Shown: positions 19,103 through 29,830, numbered from the stretch's first letter. The stretch is 64,000 nucleotides of DNA from Nocardia sp. BMG111209 (GCF_000381925.1 NZ_KB907309.1:620001-684000); one strand, 5' to 3'. Numbers and translations: made by a program. The notes: generated by a model from the letters alone, not told the origin.

Positions 19103-19417
19103 ATGGCAGTCGTGAAGATCAATGCGATCGAGGTTCCCGAAGGAGCCGGACCGGAACTCGAGCAGCGGTTCGCGCACCGCGCGCACGCGGTGGAGAATTC
19201 GCCCGGATTCCTGGGTTTCCAGCTGCTCCGCCCGGTGGCCGGAGACAACCGCTATTTCGTGGTGACGCAATGGGATTCCGAGGAGTCCTTCGCCGCGTGG
19301 CGCGACGGCCCGGCCAAGGAGGCGCATGCCGGTCAGGCGCGGCAGCCGGTCTCGACCGGGGCGTCGCTGCTGGAATTCGAAGTCGTGCTGGACGTTTCGG
19401 GCAAGTCGGCGAACTGA
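19103..19417 (+). CDS. mhuD: Heme-degrading monooxygenase MhuD
   Basis: 104 residues, IsdG/MhuD-type ABM fold. The residues known to matter in M. tuberculosis MhuD align exactly: Asn7, Trp66 and His75 (axial heme ligand). Much of the protein (RFAHRAHAVENSPGFLGFQL, TGASLLEFEVVLDV) is near identical to Rv3592 as I recall it. The mycobacterial enzyme opens heme to mycobilin, freeing iron without releasing CO. No IdeR-like iron box was recognised in the 98 bp upstream. It ends 7 bp before the convergent GH65 gene. Confidence 0.93.
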   Translation: MAVVKINAIEVPEGAGPELEQRFAHRAHAVENSPGFLGFQLLRPVAGDNRYFVVTQWDSEESFAAWRDGPAKEAHAGQARQPVSTGASLLEFEVVLDVSGKSAN

Positions 19418-19424
19418 TCCGGCG

Positions 19425-22127
19425 TCACGGCCCCGGGGTGCGGACCTCGAGTTCGCGGAGACCGGGTGGGGACGCGGCATCGGCGCTGTCCATGCGGACG
19501 CGCACGTAGCGGGCGGTGATCCGGTCCGGCAGGCGGCCGTCGGCGCCGGGTGCGACGGCCGTCCAGGTGTGGTCGTCGAGGGAGACCTCGAAGCGCGCGG
19601 CCGGGGCCGGATCGAACCAGTGCGGGACGATCCGGTCGATGACCGTGGCCGCGCCGAGGTCGACGGTGAAATCGGCCGTGCGATCCGCGGCGCGCCAGCC
19701 GATGCTCGGCGTGCCGTTGACCGCCGCCTCCGCGTAGTAGCCGGGCTGTTCGCTGGTCGCGGTGGCGGATTTACACCGGGCCGCATCGTCGGTCGGCGCC
19801 AACTGCGGCCGGCGGGTGGGCAGGTCCAGTGGAGCCCCGGGACCGGCCCGTCGCAGGCCGGCCGCGGTCTCCACCGTCATCGGCGCGCCGGACCGCAGCG
19901 TGATCGTGCTGCGTACCGGTCCGATGGCGACGTCGAAAATTCTTCCGCGCCAATGTATTCCCCGCACGGTCACACCGTCGCGGACCAATTGCGGCAGCAG
20001 CGGCGCGAGCCGGATCCGGTCCTCGCGCAGGCGTAATCCGGTGAGGCCGTTGAGGAATTCCTGCAGATAACCGCCCGCGAGGGTGACGAAGCCGAACGCC
20101 GGCGCTCCCGCCAGCGGATCGGCCCGGCCCGCCTTACCGCCGCGCGACTCCGCGAACTGCCCGAACGGTTCCCGGACGAACGGCCGCGCCGAGCGGTCCA
20201 TGTACGTGCTCACCGCACAGCCGGGCTCGCCGTTCTCCGCCGCGTCGACCGCGTGCACCGAATCGGTCATGGCCGGGCCGTCCGGATCGGTGCGGTCGGC
20301 ATAGAAATCGAGGGTCCGGCGCGCGACCTCCTCCGACATCGGCCACTGCAACGGATATTGCAGCAGGACCGCATCGGCCTGTTTGATCCGGCCGCCGGCG
20401 TAACCGTCGTATTGCCGGAATATCCGCGCCTGCGCGTCGAACGGTATGCGCAGCCCGTTCGCGATCGTCAGCCAGGCGGGTGGTACCGCCGCGCCGAGCA
20501 GATGCGCGGCCCGGGTGGCGACCCAGAGCGATTCGGCGGCAACGGCATTGGTGTAGACGCCGTCGTCGACGCCGTTGCTGTATTCGTCCGGCCCGGCGAC
20601 GCCGCGGATCGAATAGCCGCCGTCCGAATCGGATGTCACACGCGCGGACCAGAATTCGGCGATATTCGACAGGACCGGCCAGCCGCGCTGCCGCAGATAT
20701 TCCAGATCCCCGGTCGCCAGATAGTACTGCCAGACCGCCAGCGCGATATCGCCCTGGAGATGGATCTGGGTGAGACAGTGCGGCGGCGACCAGCTGTGAC
20801 AATCCGTCCACAGATCGCCGGTGGCCGCACTGGTCCACGGATAGAACGCACCCGGATAACCGAGCCGGCGCGCATTGTCCCGGGCGGCGGGCAGGGTCTT
20901 GTATCGGTATTCGACGATCGAACGGGCCAGTCGCGGCGCGGTTTCCAGCAGTGCGGGGAACATCCAGATGTCGGCATCCCAGAAGATCAGCCCGGCATAG
21001 TTGTCGCTGCTCAGTCCGGTCGGCGAAATGCTGTTGTCCTGTTCGGCATTCGTCGCGGAATACAGCGCGTACTCGGCGCCGCGCACCCAGCGCTGCATAT
21101 CCGGTCGGCCGGGGATCTCGATATCCGCGGACCAGAGCTCACGCCACGCGGCGGCCTGCCGCGCCAGCAGTTCCGGCCAGCCCTGGGCCGCCGCCCGACC
21201 GGCCGCGGCGGTCGCGGCCGCGGCCGGATCGGCGGCCGTGAGCGCGGTGTCGACGCCGACATATTCCGTGACTCCATACGAATTGTTCGCCGTCACCTCG
21301 AATTTCACCCGCTGCGCGGTGTCCGCACGAGCCACCGGCCGGTCGCCCGCCGCCAGGACGGTCGCCACGTCGCCCACGACATCGGTTGTCGTGGTGCGGA
21401 ATTCGACATCCATCGTGGCGGCACCGGAGGTGCGGACGGCGGTGCGCCGCATGCGGCGGGCCGCGGCGAGATCGGTCAGGCCGGTGACCGACAGCGCACC
21501 GGCGAAATGCGGCACGATCGTCAGATGTACTGCGGCGGTGTGCGGATCGGCCCGGTTCGCCAGCACCTCGTACACCAGACCCACCTCCCGTCCCGACCGC
21601 GGATGCCAGGTCAGCTCGGTGCGCACCAGCCCGCAACGCAGGTACAGGGTCTGCCGGAAATCCCGCACCTGCTCGGGTGACGTTGCCGGCGAATAGGTTT
21701 CGTCGCCGACACCGACCAGCAGGGTCGACCAGTTCGGCAGCGCCGCGATCACCGACCGGCCCGCCGCCAACCCGGGATCGCGGCCGTAGAGTCCGGCGGC
21801 GAAAGCGCCGTCGTAGCGCGGCGTGTACAACGGCCACCCCGATCGCTCACCGGTCTCGAGATATCCCATCCCGGCGGGCGGCACCCGCAGCCCCAGATAT
21901 CCGTTGCCGACGAACGGATGCTGGTCGTACGGCGCGGCGAACGAGGTGGACGCCGGCGCCCACTCCGGCAGGCCCGATACCGGATCACCCGGGCACGGAG
22001 TCGCGGCGGTTCGATCCGTATGGATGCCGCAGCCCCCGGTGGCGGCGACCACGATCGTGACCGCCGACGCGGCGAGCCCCACCAGCAACCGCTGGCTCCG
22101 GATCACCGGTCGCGCCGTCGACGCCAT
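19425..22127 (-). CDS. Secreted GH65 family lipoprotein (acid-trehalase-like) with C-terminal discoidin-type domain
   Basis: 900 residues from the ATG at 22127; the open frame continues to 22349, but this start places a signal peptide ending at a GGC lipobox (Cys about 34). The GH65 pattern comprises an N-terminal beta-sandwich (NGYLGLRVPPAGMG), an (alpha/alpha)6 core with WDADIWMFPALL, QGDIALAVWQYY and GPDEYSNGVDDGVYTN carrying the likely catalytic Glu, and a C-terminal cap. The last 130 residues resemble an F5/8 type C carbohydrate-binding module. Export favours an extracellular alpha-glucoside or trehalose hydrolase over a cytosolic phosphorylase; the substrate is inferred. Confidence 0.82.
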   Translation of the reverse strand: MASTARPVIRSQRLLVGLAASAVTIVVAATGGCGIHTDRTAATPCPGDPVSGLPEWAPASTSFAAPYDQHPFVGNGYLGLRVPPAGMGYLETGERSGWPLYTPRYDGAFAAGLYGRDPGLAAGRSVIAALPNWSTLLVGVGDETYSPATSPEQVRDFRQTLYLRCGLVRTELTWHPRSGREVGLVYEVLANRADPHTAAVHLTIVPHFAGALSVTGLTDLAAARRMRRTAVRTSGAATMDVEFRTTTTDVVGDVATVLAAGDRPVARADTAQRVKFEVTANNSYGVTEYVGVDTALTAADPAAAATAAAGRAAAQGWPELLARQAAAWRELWSADIEIPGRPDMQRWVRGAEYALYSATNAEQDNSISPTGLSSDNYAGLIFWDADIWMFPALLETAPRLARSIVEYRYKTLPAARDNARRLGYPGAFYPWTSAATGDLWTDCHSWSPPHCLTQIHLQGDIALAVWQYYLATGDLEYLRQRGWPVLSNIAEFWSARVTSDSDGGYSIRGVAGPDEYSNGVDDGVYTNAVAAESLWVATRAAHLLGAAVPPAWLTIANGLRIPFDAQARIFRQYDGYAGGRIKQADAVLLQYPLQWPMSEEVARRTLDFYADRTDPDGPAMTDSVHAVDAAENGEPGCAVSTYMDRSARPFVREPFGQFAESRGGKAGRADPLAGAPAFGFVTLAGGYLQEFLNGLTGLRLREDRIRLAPLLPQLVRDGVTVRGIHWRGRIFDVAIGPVRSTITLRSGAPMTVETAAGLRRAGPGAPLDLPTRRPQLAPTDDAARCKSATATSEQPGYYAEAAVNGTPSIGWRAADRTADFTVDLGAATVIDRIVPHWFDPAPAARFEVSLDDHTWTAVAPGADGRLPDRITARYVRVRMDSADAASPPGLRELEVRTPGP

Positions 22128-22326
22128 CGGATCAGGATCGCACAACCGCTGGTCGACGCCCCGGCACGACCCGCGTATCGCCGGATGCGGACCGGTGGCG
22201 CCACCCGGAGTCCGCAGTGGCGCCTGCTCATCCCGGCGGTATTCGGACAGCACGCCGGGTACGGGAATGTGATCTCCGGTATGCCGGTCGTAATGCGGGA
22301 ATGCCACTGTGCGAGGAGGTTTCATC

Positions 22327-23136
22327 ATGGCCCTGCGATTCGGCCTCATGTCCGTCCCCAGATCGGCGGCGGAATGGCTACAGACCGCGCGTACCGCCGA
22401 ACAGGACGGTTACCACACCCTGCTGCTACCCGACACCGTCTACACGCTGTCGCCGTTCCCGGCCCTCGCGGCCGCGGCGGCGGTGACCACCGAACTACGG
22501 CTGCGGCCGAACGTGCTCGCCGATCCGCTGCGGCTCGCGCCGGAGACCGTGCGCGAATCCGCCGCGCTGCAACTGCTCTCCGAGGGACGTTTCGAGCTCG
22601 GGCTCGGCGTCGGCCGGCCGGATACCGATATCCAGTTGCAGAAGCTCGGGCGGTCGGCCGGGTCGACGGCGGAGCGGCGGAAACGGCTGCTCGCCACGGC
22701 CACCACGGTCCGCGCCGAGGTGGATCCCGCGCCGCCGATCGTGATCGCCGCCGGTGGGCCGAAGATGCTGGCGGCCGCCGCGACCGTGGCCGATCGCATT
22801 CTGCTGGCGACCGGACCGCATGCCACCGAGGACGATCTGAACAGCCTCGTGACCCATGTCGGGGACAGTGCCGCCGACCGGCCCGCGGCGTTGGGTCCGG
22901 TCGCCCTCAGCCTCCAGATCGCCGGGATCGGCGATCGGCTCAACGCCTTCGTGGCGGCACAGGGCCTGAACGCGGCGGATCTCCGGGAGGCCGGGTCGAT
23001 CGCCGTCCTGCCCGAGGACCCCGCCGAGATCGTCGACATCCTGACCGGTCGCCGCGACAAATTCGGTATCGACGAGGTGATCGTGCCCGCGGAACTGGTC
23101 GACCTGTTCGCGCCGGCCCTGGCCCGGCTGCGCTGA
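22327..23136 (+). CDS. LLM-class flavin-dependent oxidoreductase
   Basis: 269 residues, luciferase-like (F420/FMN) TIM-barrel family; ATG at 22327 with GAGGAGG 8 nt upstream. Typical segments: ARTAEQDGYHTLLLPD, LSEGRFELGLGVGRPD and PPIVIAAGGPKMLAAAA. At 269 residues it is shorter than usual (about 300), lacking part of the insertion region. Cofactor and substrate are unknown; F420 is common in this order. It is divergent from the GH65 gene across 199 bp and convergent with the PhyH gene. Confidence 0.85.
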   Translation: MALRFGLMSVPRSAAEWLQTARTAEQDGYHTLLLPDTVYTLSPFPALAAAAAVTTELRLRPNVLADPLRLAPETVRESAALQLLSEGRFELGLGVGRPDTDIQLQKLGRSAGSTAERRKRLLATATTVRAEVDPAPPIVIAAGGPKMLAAAATVADRILLATGPHATEDDLNSLVTHVGDSAADRPAALGPVALSLQIAGIGDRLNAFVAAQGLNAADLREAGSIAVLPEDPAEIVDILTGRRDKFGIDEVIVPAELVDLFAPALARLR

Positions 23137-23215
23137 AAGGCGCGCCTTCGCGGCAACGACCACCGGCAGCCGGGACCGGTCGAACGTCCGGACGTGGGCC
23201 GCGGAGAGCGCGCCC

Positions 23216-23992
23216 TCAGCGGCCCAGGCCGAGCCGGATCGCGCGTTCCAGCGGGGTGTAGGCGTCGTCGAGGCGGTCGAGGACGCACGGGTCGCGGAGA
23301 CCCAGCGGGGGCTGGGCCATGAATTTGGGCCGGTGGCCGCGGTGCGGCTGAGCGGCGTGGACGAGGAAGGGGTGGCAGAGGTAGACGTCACCGGCCGCGC
23401 CGGTGGCCGTGGTCACCGGTAGGTCGGCGGTGGCGGCGTAGGCGTCGAGCAGGCCGATCATCTCGGCGCCCGGCGGGCCGTACGGTTCCAGCGCCTTCGC
23501 CATGCACAGGTGGGAGCCGATCCGGATCCGGGTCGGTGCGTCGTCGGGGCCGACGTCGGAGAACAGGAACAGCATCAGCAGTGCGCGGCCGGTCGAGGTC
23601 ACGTTGATCCGCCAGCGCAGGTAGTCGCCCGGGTCGCCGTCGCCGGGGAAACTCGCGTCGATATGCCAGCCGTCGTCGCCGGGAGATTCCACACTGGGGA
23701 AGCGGATCGGCCAGCCGCCGAGGCTGTTGCGCGGGATCCAGCGGCCGGGGCCCACCAATTGATCGAAGGCCTCGGTCAGGGCCGGGGTGGTGACGGCGTG
23801 CCGGAACGGTTCCTCGGCGTGGTCGGCCAGGCGGACGACCGGGGCCGTCCAGGTGGCGGGGTCCTGTGGATCGAATCCGGTGGCCCGCCAGAGGATCTCC
23901 CGCCCGGCATCGGCGATCTCGCGGGGAAACGCCTGCTCGACGCGGACATATCCGTCGGTGACGAACGCCTCGATCTGGGAATCGGTGAGCAT
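23216..23992 (-). CDS. Phytanoyl-CoA dioxygenase (PhyH) family protein
   Basis: 258 residues. The Fe(II)/2-oxoglutarate facial triad is visible as His110 and Asp112 (WHIDAS) with His207 or His212 distal (LCHPFLVHAAQPHRG). The N-terminus MLTDSQIEAFVTDGYVRV is typical of the family, so the start is set at 23992 although the frame is open to 24274. The substrate is unknown. It lies downstream of clpC1 on the same strand but behind a strong terminator, so it is probably transcribed separately. Confidence 0.85.
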   Translation of the reverse strand: MLTDSQIEAFVTDGYVRVEQAFPREIADAGREILWRATGFDPQDPATWTAPVVRLADHAEEPFRHAVTTPALTEAFDQLVGPGRWIPRNSLGGWPIRFPSVESPGDDGWHIDASFPGDGDPGDYLRWRINVTSTGRALLMLFLFSDVGPDDAPTRIRIGSHLCMAKALEPYGPPGAEMIGLLDAYAATADLPVTTATGAAGDVYLCHPFLVHAAQPHRGHRPKFMAQPPLGLRDPCVLDRLDDAYTPLERAIRLGLGR

Positions 23993-24075
23993 GACGGCCT
24001 TTCGCTCGGGTGCCGTCTGCACGATGCGCCTTCCGGTGGCTCGCCGCCAGTGATTTTTCCGGAGCCGGAAACGGC

Positions 24076-24120
24076 GAAAGCCCCGCCGTTCCGGGGCGAA
24101 CCCGGAACGGCGGGGCTTTC
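24076..24120 (-). terminator. Strong terminator of clpC1
   Basis: Two perfect 19-nt arms (24076-24094 and 24102-24120) with a 7-nt loop, starting 8 nt after the clpC1 stop. On the minus strand the stem is followed by GCCGTTTCC. This is the strongest hairpin noticed in the window. Confidence 0.85.
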
Positions 24121-24128
24121 GAGGAGAA

Positions 24129-26669
24129 CTACTCTCCGGAGGCCGCGGCGCTGTCGCCCGCGAGAGCCGCCACCGGCTCCGAGGCGTCGACCTTGGACTC
24201 CTTGGGCCGGCCCGCGAAGGTGAACTTCGCGTTCTCGCCGGAACCCTCGCCGTCCCAGCCCTCGACGTCGACATCGACCACCTGACCGGGGCCGATCTCG
24301 CCGAAGAGGATCTTCTCCGACAGCTGGTCCTCGATCTCGCGCTGGATGGTCCGGCGCAGCGGGCGAGCGCCCAGCACCGGATCGAAGCCGCGCTTGGCCA
24401 GCAGATCCTTGGCCTGCGGGGCGAGATCGATCTCCATGTCCTTGTTCCGCAGCTGCGTGGCGACGCGGTTGATCATCAGGTCCACCATCTGCACGATCTG
24501 ATCCGTGGTCAGCTGGTGGAAGACGATCACGTCGTCGATGCGGTTGAGGAACTCGGGGCGGAAGTGCTTCTTCAGCTCGTCGTTGACCTTGAGCTTCATC
24601 CGCTCGTAGTTCGAGCCCTCGACATTCGACTGCGTGAAGCCGAGGCCGACCGCCTTCGAGATGTCGGAGGTACCGAGGTTCGAGGTGAAGATCAGCACGG
24701 TGTTCTTGAAGTCGACCGTGCGACCCTGGCCGTCGGTGAGGCGGCCGTCCTCCAGGACCTGCAACAGGGTGTTGTAGATCTCCTGGTGGGCCTTCTCGAT
24801 CTCGTCGAACAGCACGACCGAGAACGGCTTGCGCCGCACCTTCTCGGTGAGCTGGCCGCCCTCCTCGTAGCCGACGTAGCCCGGAGGGGCGCCGAACAGC
24901 CGCGAGGCGGTGAAGCGGTCGTGGAACTCGCCCATGTCGATCTGGATGAGCGCGTCGTCGTCGCCGAACAGGAAGTTCGCCAGCGCCTTGGACAGCTCGG
25001 TCTTACCGACACCGGACGGACCGGCGAAGATGAACGAGCCGGACGGACGCTTCGGATCCTTCAGGCCGGCCCGAGTGCGGCGGATCGCCTTGGAGACGGC
25101 CTTGACGGCATCCTCCTGGCCGATGATCCGCTTGTGCAGCTCGTCCTCCATGCGGAGCAGCCGGGTGGTCTCCTCCTCGGTGAGCTTGAACACCGGGATG
25201 CCGGTCCAGTTGGCCAGCACCTCCGCGATCTGCTCGTCGTCGACCTCGGCCACGACGTCCAGATCGCCGGAACGCCACTGCTTCTCGCGCTCGGCCCGCT
25301 TGGCGACCAGTTGCTTCTCCTTGTCGCGCAGACGCGCGGCCTTCTCGAAGTCCTGGGCGTCGATCGCCGATTCCTTCTCCCGGCGCGCCTCGGCGATCTT
25401 GTCGTCGAATTCGCGCAGGTCCGGCGGGGCGGTCATGCGGCGGATGCGCATCCGGGCGCCGGCCTCGTCGATCAGGTCGATCGCCTTGTCCGGCAGGAAG
25501 CGGTCGTTGATGTAGCGGTCGGCCAGGGTGGCCGCCGCGACCAGCGCGGAGTCGGTGATGGAGACGCGGTGATGCGCCTCGTACCGGTCGCGCAGGCCCT
25601 TGAGGATGTTGATGGTGTGCTCGACGGTCGGCTCGCCCACCTGGACCGGCTGGAACCGGCGCTCCAGGGCGGCGTCCTTCTCGATGTACTTGCGGTACTC
25701 GTCGAGGGTGGTGGCGCCGATGGTCTGCAGCTCGCCGCGGGCCAGCTTCGGCTTCAGGATGGAGGCCGCGTCGATGGCGCCCTCGGCCGCACCCGCACCG
25801 ACCAGCGTGTGCAGCTCGTCGATGAACAGGATGATGTCGCCGCGGGTGTTGATCTCTTTGAGCACCTTCTTCAGGCGCTCCTCGAAATCACCGCGGTAGC
25901 GGCTACCGGCGACCAGGGAACCCAGGTCGAGGGTGTAGAGCTGCTTGTCCTTGAGGGTCTCGGGGACCTCACCGTTGACGATGGCCTGTGCGAGGCCCTC
26001 GACCACGGCGGTCTTACCGACACCGGGCTCGCCGATCAGCACCGGGTTGTTCTTGGTGCGGCGGGACAGCACCTGCATGACCCGCTCGATCTCCTTCGAC
26101 CGGCCGATGACCGGGTCGAGTTTGCCCTCGAGCGCGGCCTGGGTCAGGTTGCGGCCGAACTGGTCGAGGACCAGCGAGGTGGACGGGGTGCCCGACTCGC
26201 CGCGGGCGCCGGATTCGACCGGCTCCTTGCCCTGGTACCCGGACAGCAGCTGGATGACCTGCTGACGGACCCGGTTGAGGTCGGCGCCGAGCTTGACCAG
26301 CACCTGGGCGGCGACGCCCTCACCCTCCCGGATCAGGCCGAGCAGGATGTGCTCGGTGCCGATGTAGTTGTGACCGAGCTGCAGGGCCTCCCGCAGGCTC
26401 AGCTCCAGCACCTTCTTCGCCCGCGGGGTGAAGGGGATGTGCCCGGACGGCGCCTGCTGGCCCTGCCCGATGATCTCCTCCACCTGGCTGCGCACACCCT
26501 CGAGCGAAATACCCAGGGATTCCAGGGACTTCGCCGCGACACCTTCACCCTCGTGGATCAAGCCCAGCAGGATGTGCTCGGTGCCGATGTAGTTGTGGTT
26601 GAGCATCCTGGCCTCTTCTTGAGCCAGGACAACGACCCGCCTCGCGCGGTCGGTGAACCTCTCGAACAT
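24129..26669 (-). CDS. clpC1: ATP-dependent Clp protease ATPase subunit ClpC1
   Basis: 846 residues (M. tuberculosis ClpC1 is about 848). Two N-terminal Clp repeats (1-145), AAA+ D1 with Walker A GEPGVGKT (213-220), a UVR-type middle domain and D2 with GPSGVGKTE. It unfolds substrates for ClpP1P2 and is the target of cyclomarin and ecumicin in mycobacteria. The start at [11 protein letters not shown] is supported by GAGGGAG; the frame is open to 26777. The 293-bp upstream region holds no gene and must carry the promoter; no certain ClgR site was identified. Confidence 0.96.
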   Translation of the reverse strand: MFERFTDRARRVVVLAQEEARMLNHNYIGTEHILLGLIHEGEGVAAKSLESLGISLEGVRSQVEEIIGQGQQAPSGHIPFTPRAKKVLELSLREALQLGHNYIGTEHILLGLIREGEGVAAQVLVKLGADLNRVRQQVIQLLSGYQGKEPVESGARGESGTPSTSLVLDQFGRNLTQAALEGKLDPVIGRSKEIERVMQVLSRRTKNNPVLIGEPGVGKTAVVEGLAQAIVNGEVPETLKDKQLYTLDLGSLVAGSRYRGDFEERLKKVLKEINTRGDIILFIDELHTLVGAGAAEGAIDAASILKPKLARGELQTIGATTLDEYRKYIEKDAALERRFQPVQVGEPTVEHTINILKGLRDRYEAHHRVSITDSALVAAATLADRYINDRFLPDKAIDLIDEAGARMRIRRMTAPPDLREFDDKIAEARREKESAIDAQDFEKAARLRDKEKQLVAKRAEREKQWRSGDLDVVAEVDDEQIAEVLANWTGIPVFKLTEEETTRLLRMEDELHKRIIGQEDAVKAVSKAIRRTRAGLKDPKRPSGSFIFAGPSGVGKTELSKALANFLFGDDDALIQIDMGEFHDRFTASRLFGAPPGYVGYEEGGQLTEKVRRKPFSVVLFDEIEKAHQEIYNTLLQVLEDGRLTDGQGRTVDFKNTVLIFTSNLGTSDISKAVGLGFTQSNVEGSNYERMKLKVNDELKKHFRPEFLNRIDDVIVFHQLTTDQIVQMVDLMINRVATQLRNKDMEIDLAPQAKDLLAKRGFDPVLGARPLRRTIQREIEDQLSEKILFGEIGPGQVVDVDVEGWDGEGSGENAKFTFAGRPKESKVDASEPVAALAGDSAAASGE

Positions 26670-26962
26670 CGCTCCCTCACTTCCTGCTCCGCTTTCGACG
26701 GCATCCGGCGCCACATGCCATTCACTTGTTGCGCCAGCCTGCCATGAAGCCCTGGGGTTGCACCTCCCCGCCTCCACTCTAGTTGGCGGGGGTCACTGCC
26801 GTCGTCCGTCCACCCTATTGCGAACCGGCGACAACGCGACTCATTCAGTCATAACGTGACTGCTACAGAGAACGTTTCCGTCACGGATATGCCCATAGCG
26901 AACATCGGCAATCCGGTCCGCCGGCACCGCCGAGCAGCCCGTATGGGACGCGCCCGGCCGGC

Positions 26963-27586
26963 TCAGAGGTCCCGCTCGGAGACGATGCCGCTCTGCAGGG
27001 CCAGGCCGGCCAGCCGCACCCGCTTCTGGTTCTGCGGCAGATCCTCGACGCCGAACTTGCCGAACAATGCGCGCAGATGCGTCTTGATGGCGTCCACGCT
27101 CAGGAACAGCTCGGTGGCGATCTGCTGATTGGAGGCCGGCGTCGCGAAGCCCGCGTTGTTCTTGTACGGGCGGCACAGGGCGATCAGCACCGCGCGCTGG
27201 GTATCGGTGAGCTGACGGAGCGTGGGCAGCGAGGCGGTCGAGGTGCGGGTCGCGTCGTCGACCACGCCGCTGAAATCGTGGAACGACATCATCGAGGTGC
27301 CCACCCGGATCCGGTCGCCGGCCACCAGCCGCCGCCGGCCGACGAGGCGTTCCCCGTTGACGAAGGTGCCGTTACGGGACAGGCCGTCGTCGACGATGGT
27401 CCAGTGCGCGCCCAGGTATTCGATGGCCGCGTGCAACCGGGAGACCTCGGCGTCCCAGGACAGCGTGACATCCGCCTGTGGCGAGCGCCCGATGGTCAGG
27501 CGCTGCCGATCCGGGGAAAGTACCAGTTCCTGTGGCCTGCCGGTGTCGTCGGTGAATCGGAGGAACGATCCGTGGAATGTGGTCAC
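26963..27586 (-). CDS. FHA domain protein with LuxR-type HTH
   Basis: 207 residues. Residues about 28-100 are a forkhead-associated domain with the phosphothreonine-binding set GRS, SRLHAAI and NGTFVNGERL. Residues about 135-200 form a GerE/LuxR-like helix-turn-helix (LTDTQRAVLIALC, NQQIATELFLSVDAIKTHLRALF). This suggests a regulator that reads Ser/Thr-kinase signalling and binds DNA or a partner. No membrane segment or receiver domain. It lies between lsr2 and clpC1 on the same strand, with about 200-300 bp on each side. The target is unknown. Confidence 0.82.
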   Translation of the reverse strand: MTTFHGSFLRFTDDTGRPQELVLSPDRQRLTIGRSPQADVTLSWDAEVSRLHAAIEYLGAHWTIVDDGLSRNGTFVNGERLVGRRRLVAGDRIRVGTSMMSFHDFSGVVDDATRTSTASLPTLRQLTDTQRAVLIALCRPYKNNAGFATPASNQQIATELFLSVDAIKTHLRALFGKFGVEDLPQNQKRVRLAGLALQSGIVSERDL

Positions 27587-27783
27587 TACAGCGATACCTC
27601 AGGCTGCCCGACCCGGCGACGTGTTCGCACGGTTTCCATGGTGCCGCGCCTCCCCACCACGAGCAAGATCGTACTCCCCGCGGGACCGGCGGACACGTTC
27701 CCCGGTTATACGGAAAAGGAATGAAAATGCCGCCGCCGCCCGGGTCACCACGATTCCTTCCGGACGGCAGCGGCGGAAAGCCG

Positions 27784-28146
27784 CTAGCTGCGGCCGACCT
27801 CCTTGTTGTAAGCCTCGGTAATGTCCGCCGAGATACGGCCGCGCGCGGAGACCTTGTGTCCCTTGCGGCGCGCCCATTCGCGAATTGCGGCACTCTGTTC
27901 GCGATCCATCGAGACCCGGCTCTTGGGCGCCCCGGTGCCGGTACCGGCCGGCTTGCTGCGCCGCCGGCCGCTGACCCGGCGCGCGTTGGACACCCACTGC
28001 TCCAGCCCGTCGCGAAGCTTTGCCGCATTTGCCGCGGACAGGTCGATCTCGTACGACACACCGTCGATCGCGAACTCGACGGTCTCGTCCGCGATGGACT
28101 CACCGTCGACATCGTCGATCAGGCTAACGGTGACCTTCTTTGCCAT
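27784..28146 (-). CDS. lsr2: Nucleoid-associated protein Lsr2
   Basis: 120 residues, slightly longer than mycobacterial Lsr2 (112). The N-terminal oligomerisation domain (1-55, [15 protein letters not shown]) is joined by a basic linker to the DNA-binding domain, which contains the AT-hook-like RGR at 102-104 in [10 protein letters not shown]. Lsr2 bridges AT-rich DNA and silences acquired genes, the H-NS role. The frame is open to 28287, but the start at 28146 fits the family. lysS upstream and clpC1 downstream match mycobacterial order. Confidence 0.95.
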   Translation of the reverse strand: MAKKVTVSLIDDVDGESIADETVEFAIDGVSYEIDLSAANAAKLRDGLEQWVSNARRVSGRRRSKPAGTGTGAPKSRVSMDREQSAAIREWARRKGHKVSARGRISADITEAYNKEVGRS

Positions 28147-28264
28147 GAGATGAACGTCCTCTCGAAATCGTGCGACCCGCATACCGGGGCCGATACCCGA
28201 GTTGAGAATACCTCGAATTCCGAGATTTCCAACACGAAGATTCGACATTCGATTCAAGTGACGG

Positions 28265-29830
28265 TCAGCGTGCCGCCGGACGCACAATTGGGAACAGTAT
28301 CGTTTCCCGGATTCCGAGCCCGGTCAACGCCATCAGCAAGCGATCGATTCCCATACCCGTACCGGTGGTCGGCGGCATCCCCTGTTCCATCGCGGCGAGG
28401 AAGTCCTCGTCCAGGCGCATCGCCTCGTCGTCGCCCGCAGCGGCCAATCTCGCCTGATCGATGAACCGCTCGCGCTGAATCACGGGATCCACCAGTTCCG
28501 AATAGCCGGTGGCCAACTCGAAGCCGCGTACGTACAGATCCCACTTCTCGGTGACGCCCGGCTTGTCGCGATGCTGCCGGGTCAACGGTGACGTCTCCAC
28601 GGGGAAGTCGCGCACGAAAGTCGGCGCGTAGAGCTTGTCACCATAGCAGTGCTCCCAGAGTTCCTCGACCAGTTTGCCGTGGCCGTAGCCCTTGCCCTCG
28701 GGAATTTCCAGTCCCACCCGATCGGCCAGCGACAGCAATTCCGGCACCGTCGTTTCGGGTGTGACCTGCACGCCGAGCGCATCGGAGAGCGACGGGTACA
28801 TCTCGACCGTCGTCCACTCGCCACCCAAGTCGTATTCGGTACCGTCCACCAGCGTGACCACCAGCGTTCCGTACGTCTCGCGGGCAACCTCCTGGATCAA
28901 TTCCCGCATCATCCGCGCGGAATCGTCGTAGGTGCCATACGCCTCGTATGTTTCCAACATGGCGAACTCCGGCGAATGTGTGGAGTCGGCGCCCTCGTTG
29001 CGGAAGTTCCGGTTGATCTCGAAGACCTTCTCGATACCGCCGACCACACAGCGCTTCAGGAACAGCTCCGGCGCGATGCGCAGGTACAGATCGATGTCGA
29101 GCGCATTGGAATGGGTGACGAACGGCCGGGCCGCGGCGCCACCGTGCAACGTCTGCAACATCGGGGTCTCCACTTCCAGGAAACCCCTGCGCTCCAACGC
29201 ATTCCGCAATGCGCGCACCACCGCGACCCGGGTACGCGCCATTTCCCGCGCCTCCGGCCGCACGATCAGGTCCACATAGCGTTGCCGGACCCGGGCCTCC
29301 TCGTTCATCTCCTTGAAGGCCACCGGGAGCGGTCGCAGCGCCTTCGCGGCCATCGACCAGGAGTCGGCCATGACGCTCAATTCGCCGGTGCGGGAGGTGA
29401 TCACCTCACCGTGCACGAATACGAAGTCACCGAGGTCGACATCGGCCTTCCAGGCGGCCAGCGGATCGGGCCCGACACCGGCGAGGCTGATCATCGCCTG
29501 CAACTGGGTGCCGTCGCCCTCCTGGAGCGTCGCGAAACACAACTTGCCGGTATTGCGCATGAATATGACGCGCCCCGCGACACCGACCCCGAGTCCGGTC
29601 GCGGTATCCGGCGCCAGCTCCGGATAGGCGGCGCGAATTTCCGCCAGTGTGTGCGTGCGCGGCACCACCACGGGATATGCTTCGCCGCCGGACTCGAGCA
29701 ACCGCTCCCGCTTCTCCCGGCGAATCCGCATCTGCTCGGGCAGCTCGACTTCCGCTGCGGCAGGACGGGATTGCCCGGCAGGTGCGCCAGCCCGGTCGCG
29801 ACCGGACGAAGGGGGGTTCGCGTTGCTCAC
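28265..29830 (-). CDS. lysS: Lysyl-tRNA synthetase, class II
   Basis: 521 residues, GTG start. An OB-fold anticodon-binding domain (about 75-180) precedes the class II catalytic core with motif 2 ([20 protein letters not shown]) and motif 3 ([13 protein letters not shown]). A poorly conserved Pro/Ala-rich N-terminal tail (about 30 residues) precedes [12 protein letters not shown]. It charges tRNA-Lys in the cytoplasm. lsr2 begins 118 bp downstream. Confidence 0.95.
   Translation of the reverse strand: MSNANPPSSGRDRAGAPAGQSRPAAAEVELPEQMRIRREKRERLLESGGEAYPVVVPRTHTLAEIRAAYPELAPDTATGLGVGVAGRVIFMRNTGKLCFATLQEGDGTQLQAMISLAGVGPDPLAAWKADVDLGDFVFVHGEVITSRTGELSVMADSWSMAAKALRPLPVAFKEMNEEARVRQRYVDLIVRPEAREMARTRVAVVRALRNALERRGFLEVETPMLQTLHGGAAARPFVTHSNALDIDLYLRIAPELFLKRCVVGGIEKVFEINRNFRNEGADSTHSPEFAMLETYEAYGTYDDSARMMRELIQEVARETYGTLVVTLVDGTEYDLGGEWTTVEMYPSLSDALGVQVTPETTVPELLSLADRVGLEIPEGKGYGHGKLVEELWEHCYGDKLYAPTFVRDFPVETSPLTRQHRDKPGVTEKWDLYVRGFELATGYSELVDPVIQRERFIDQARLAAAGDDEAMRLDEDFLAAMEQGMPPTTGTGMGIDRLLMALTGLGIRETILFPIVRPAAR

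Noticed and set aside
23137..23148. Perfect palindrome AAGGCGCGCCTT between the LLM and PhyH genes
   Set aside because: Only 12 bp and of a composition expected by chance; it overlaps the end of the LLM gene and has no loop for a terminator.
27730..27776. GC-rich imperfect stem downstream of lsr2
   Set aside because: CCGCCGC/GCGGCGG arms are only 7 bp, 33 nt apart and in trinucleotide-repeat-like sequence, too weak to call a terminator.
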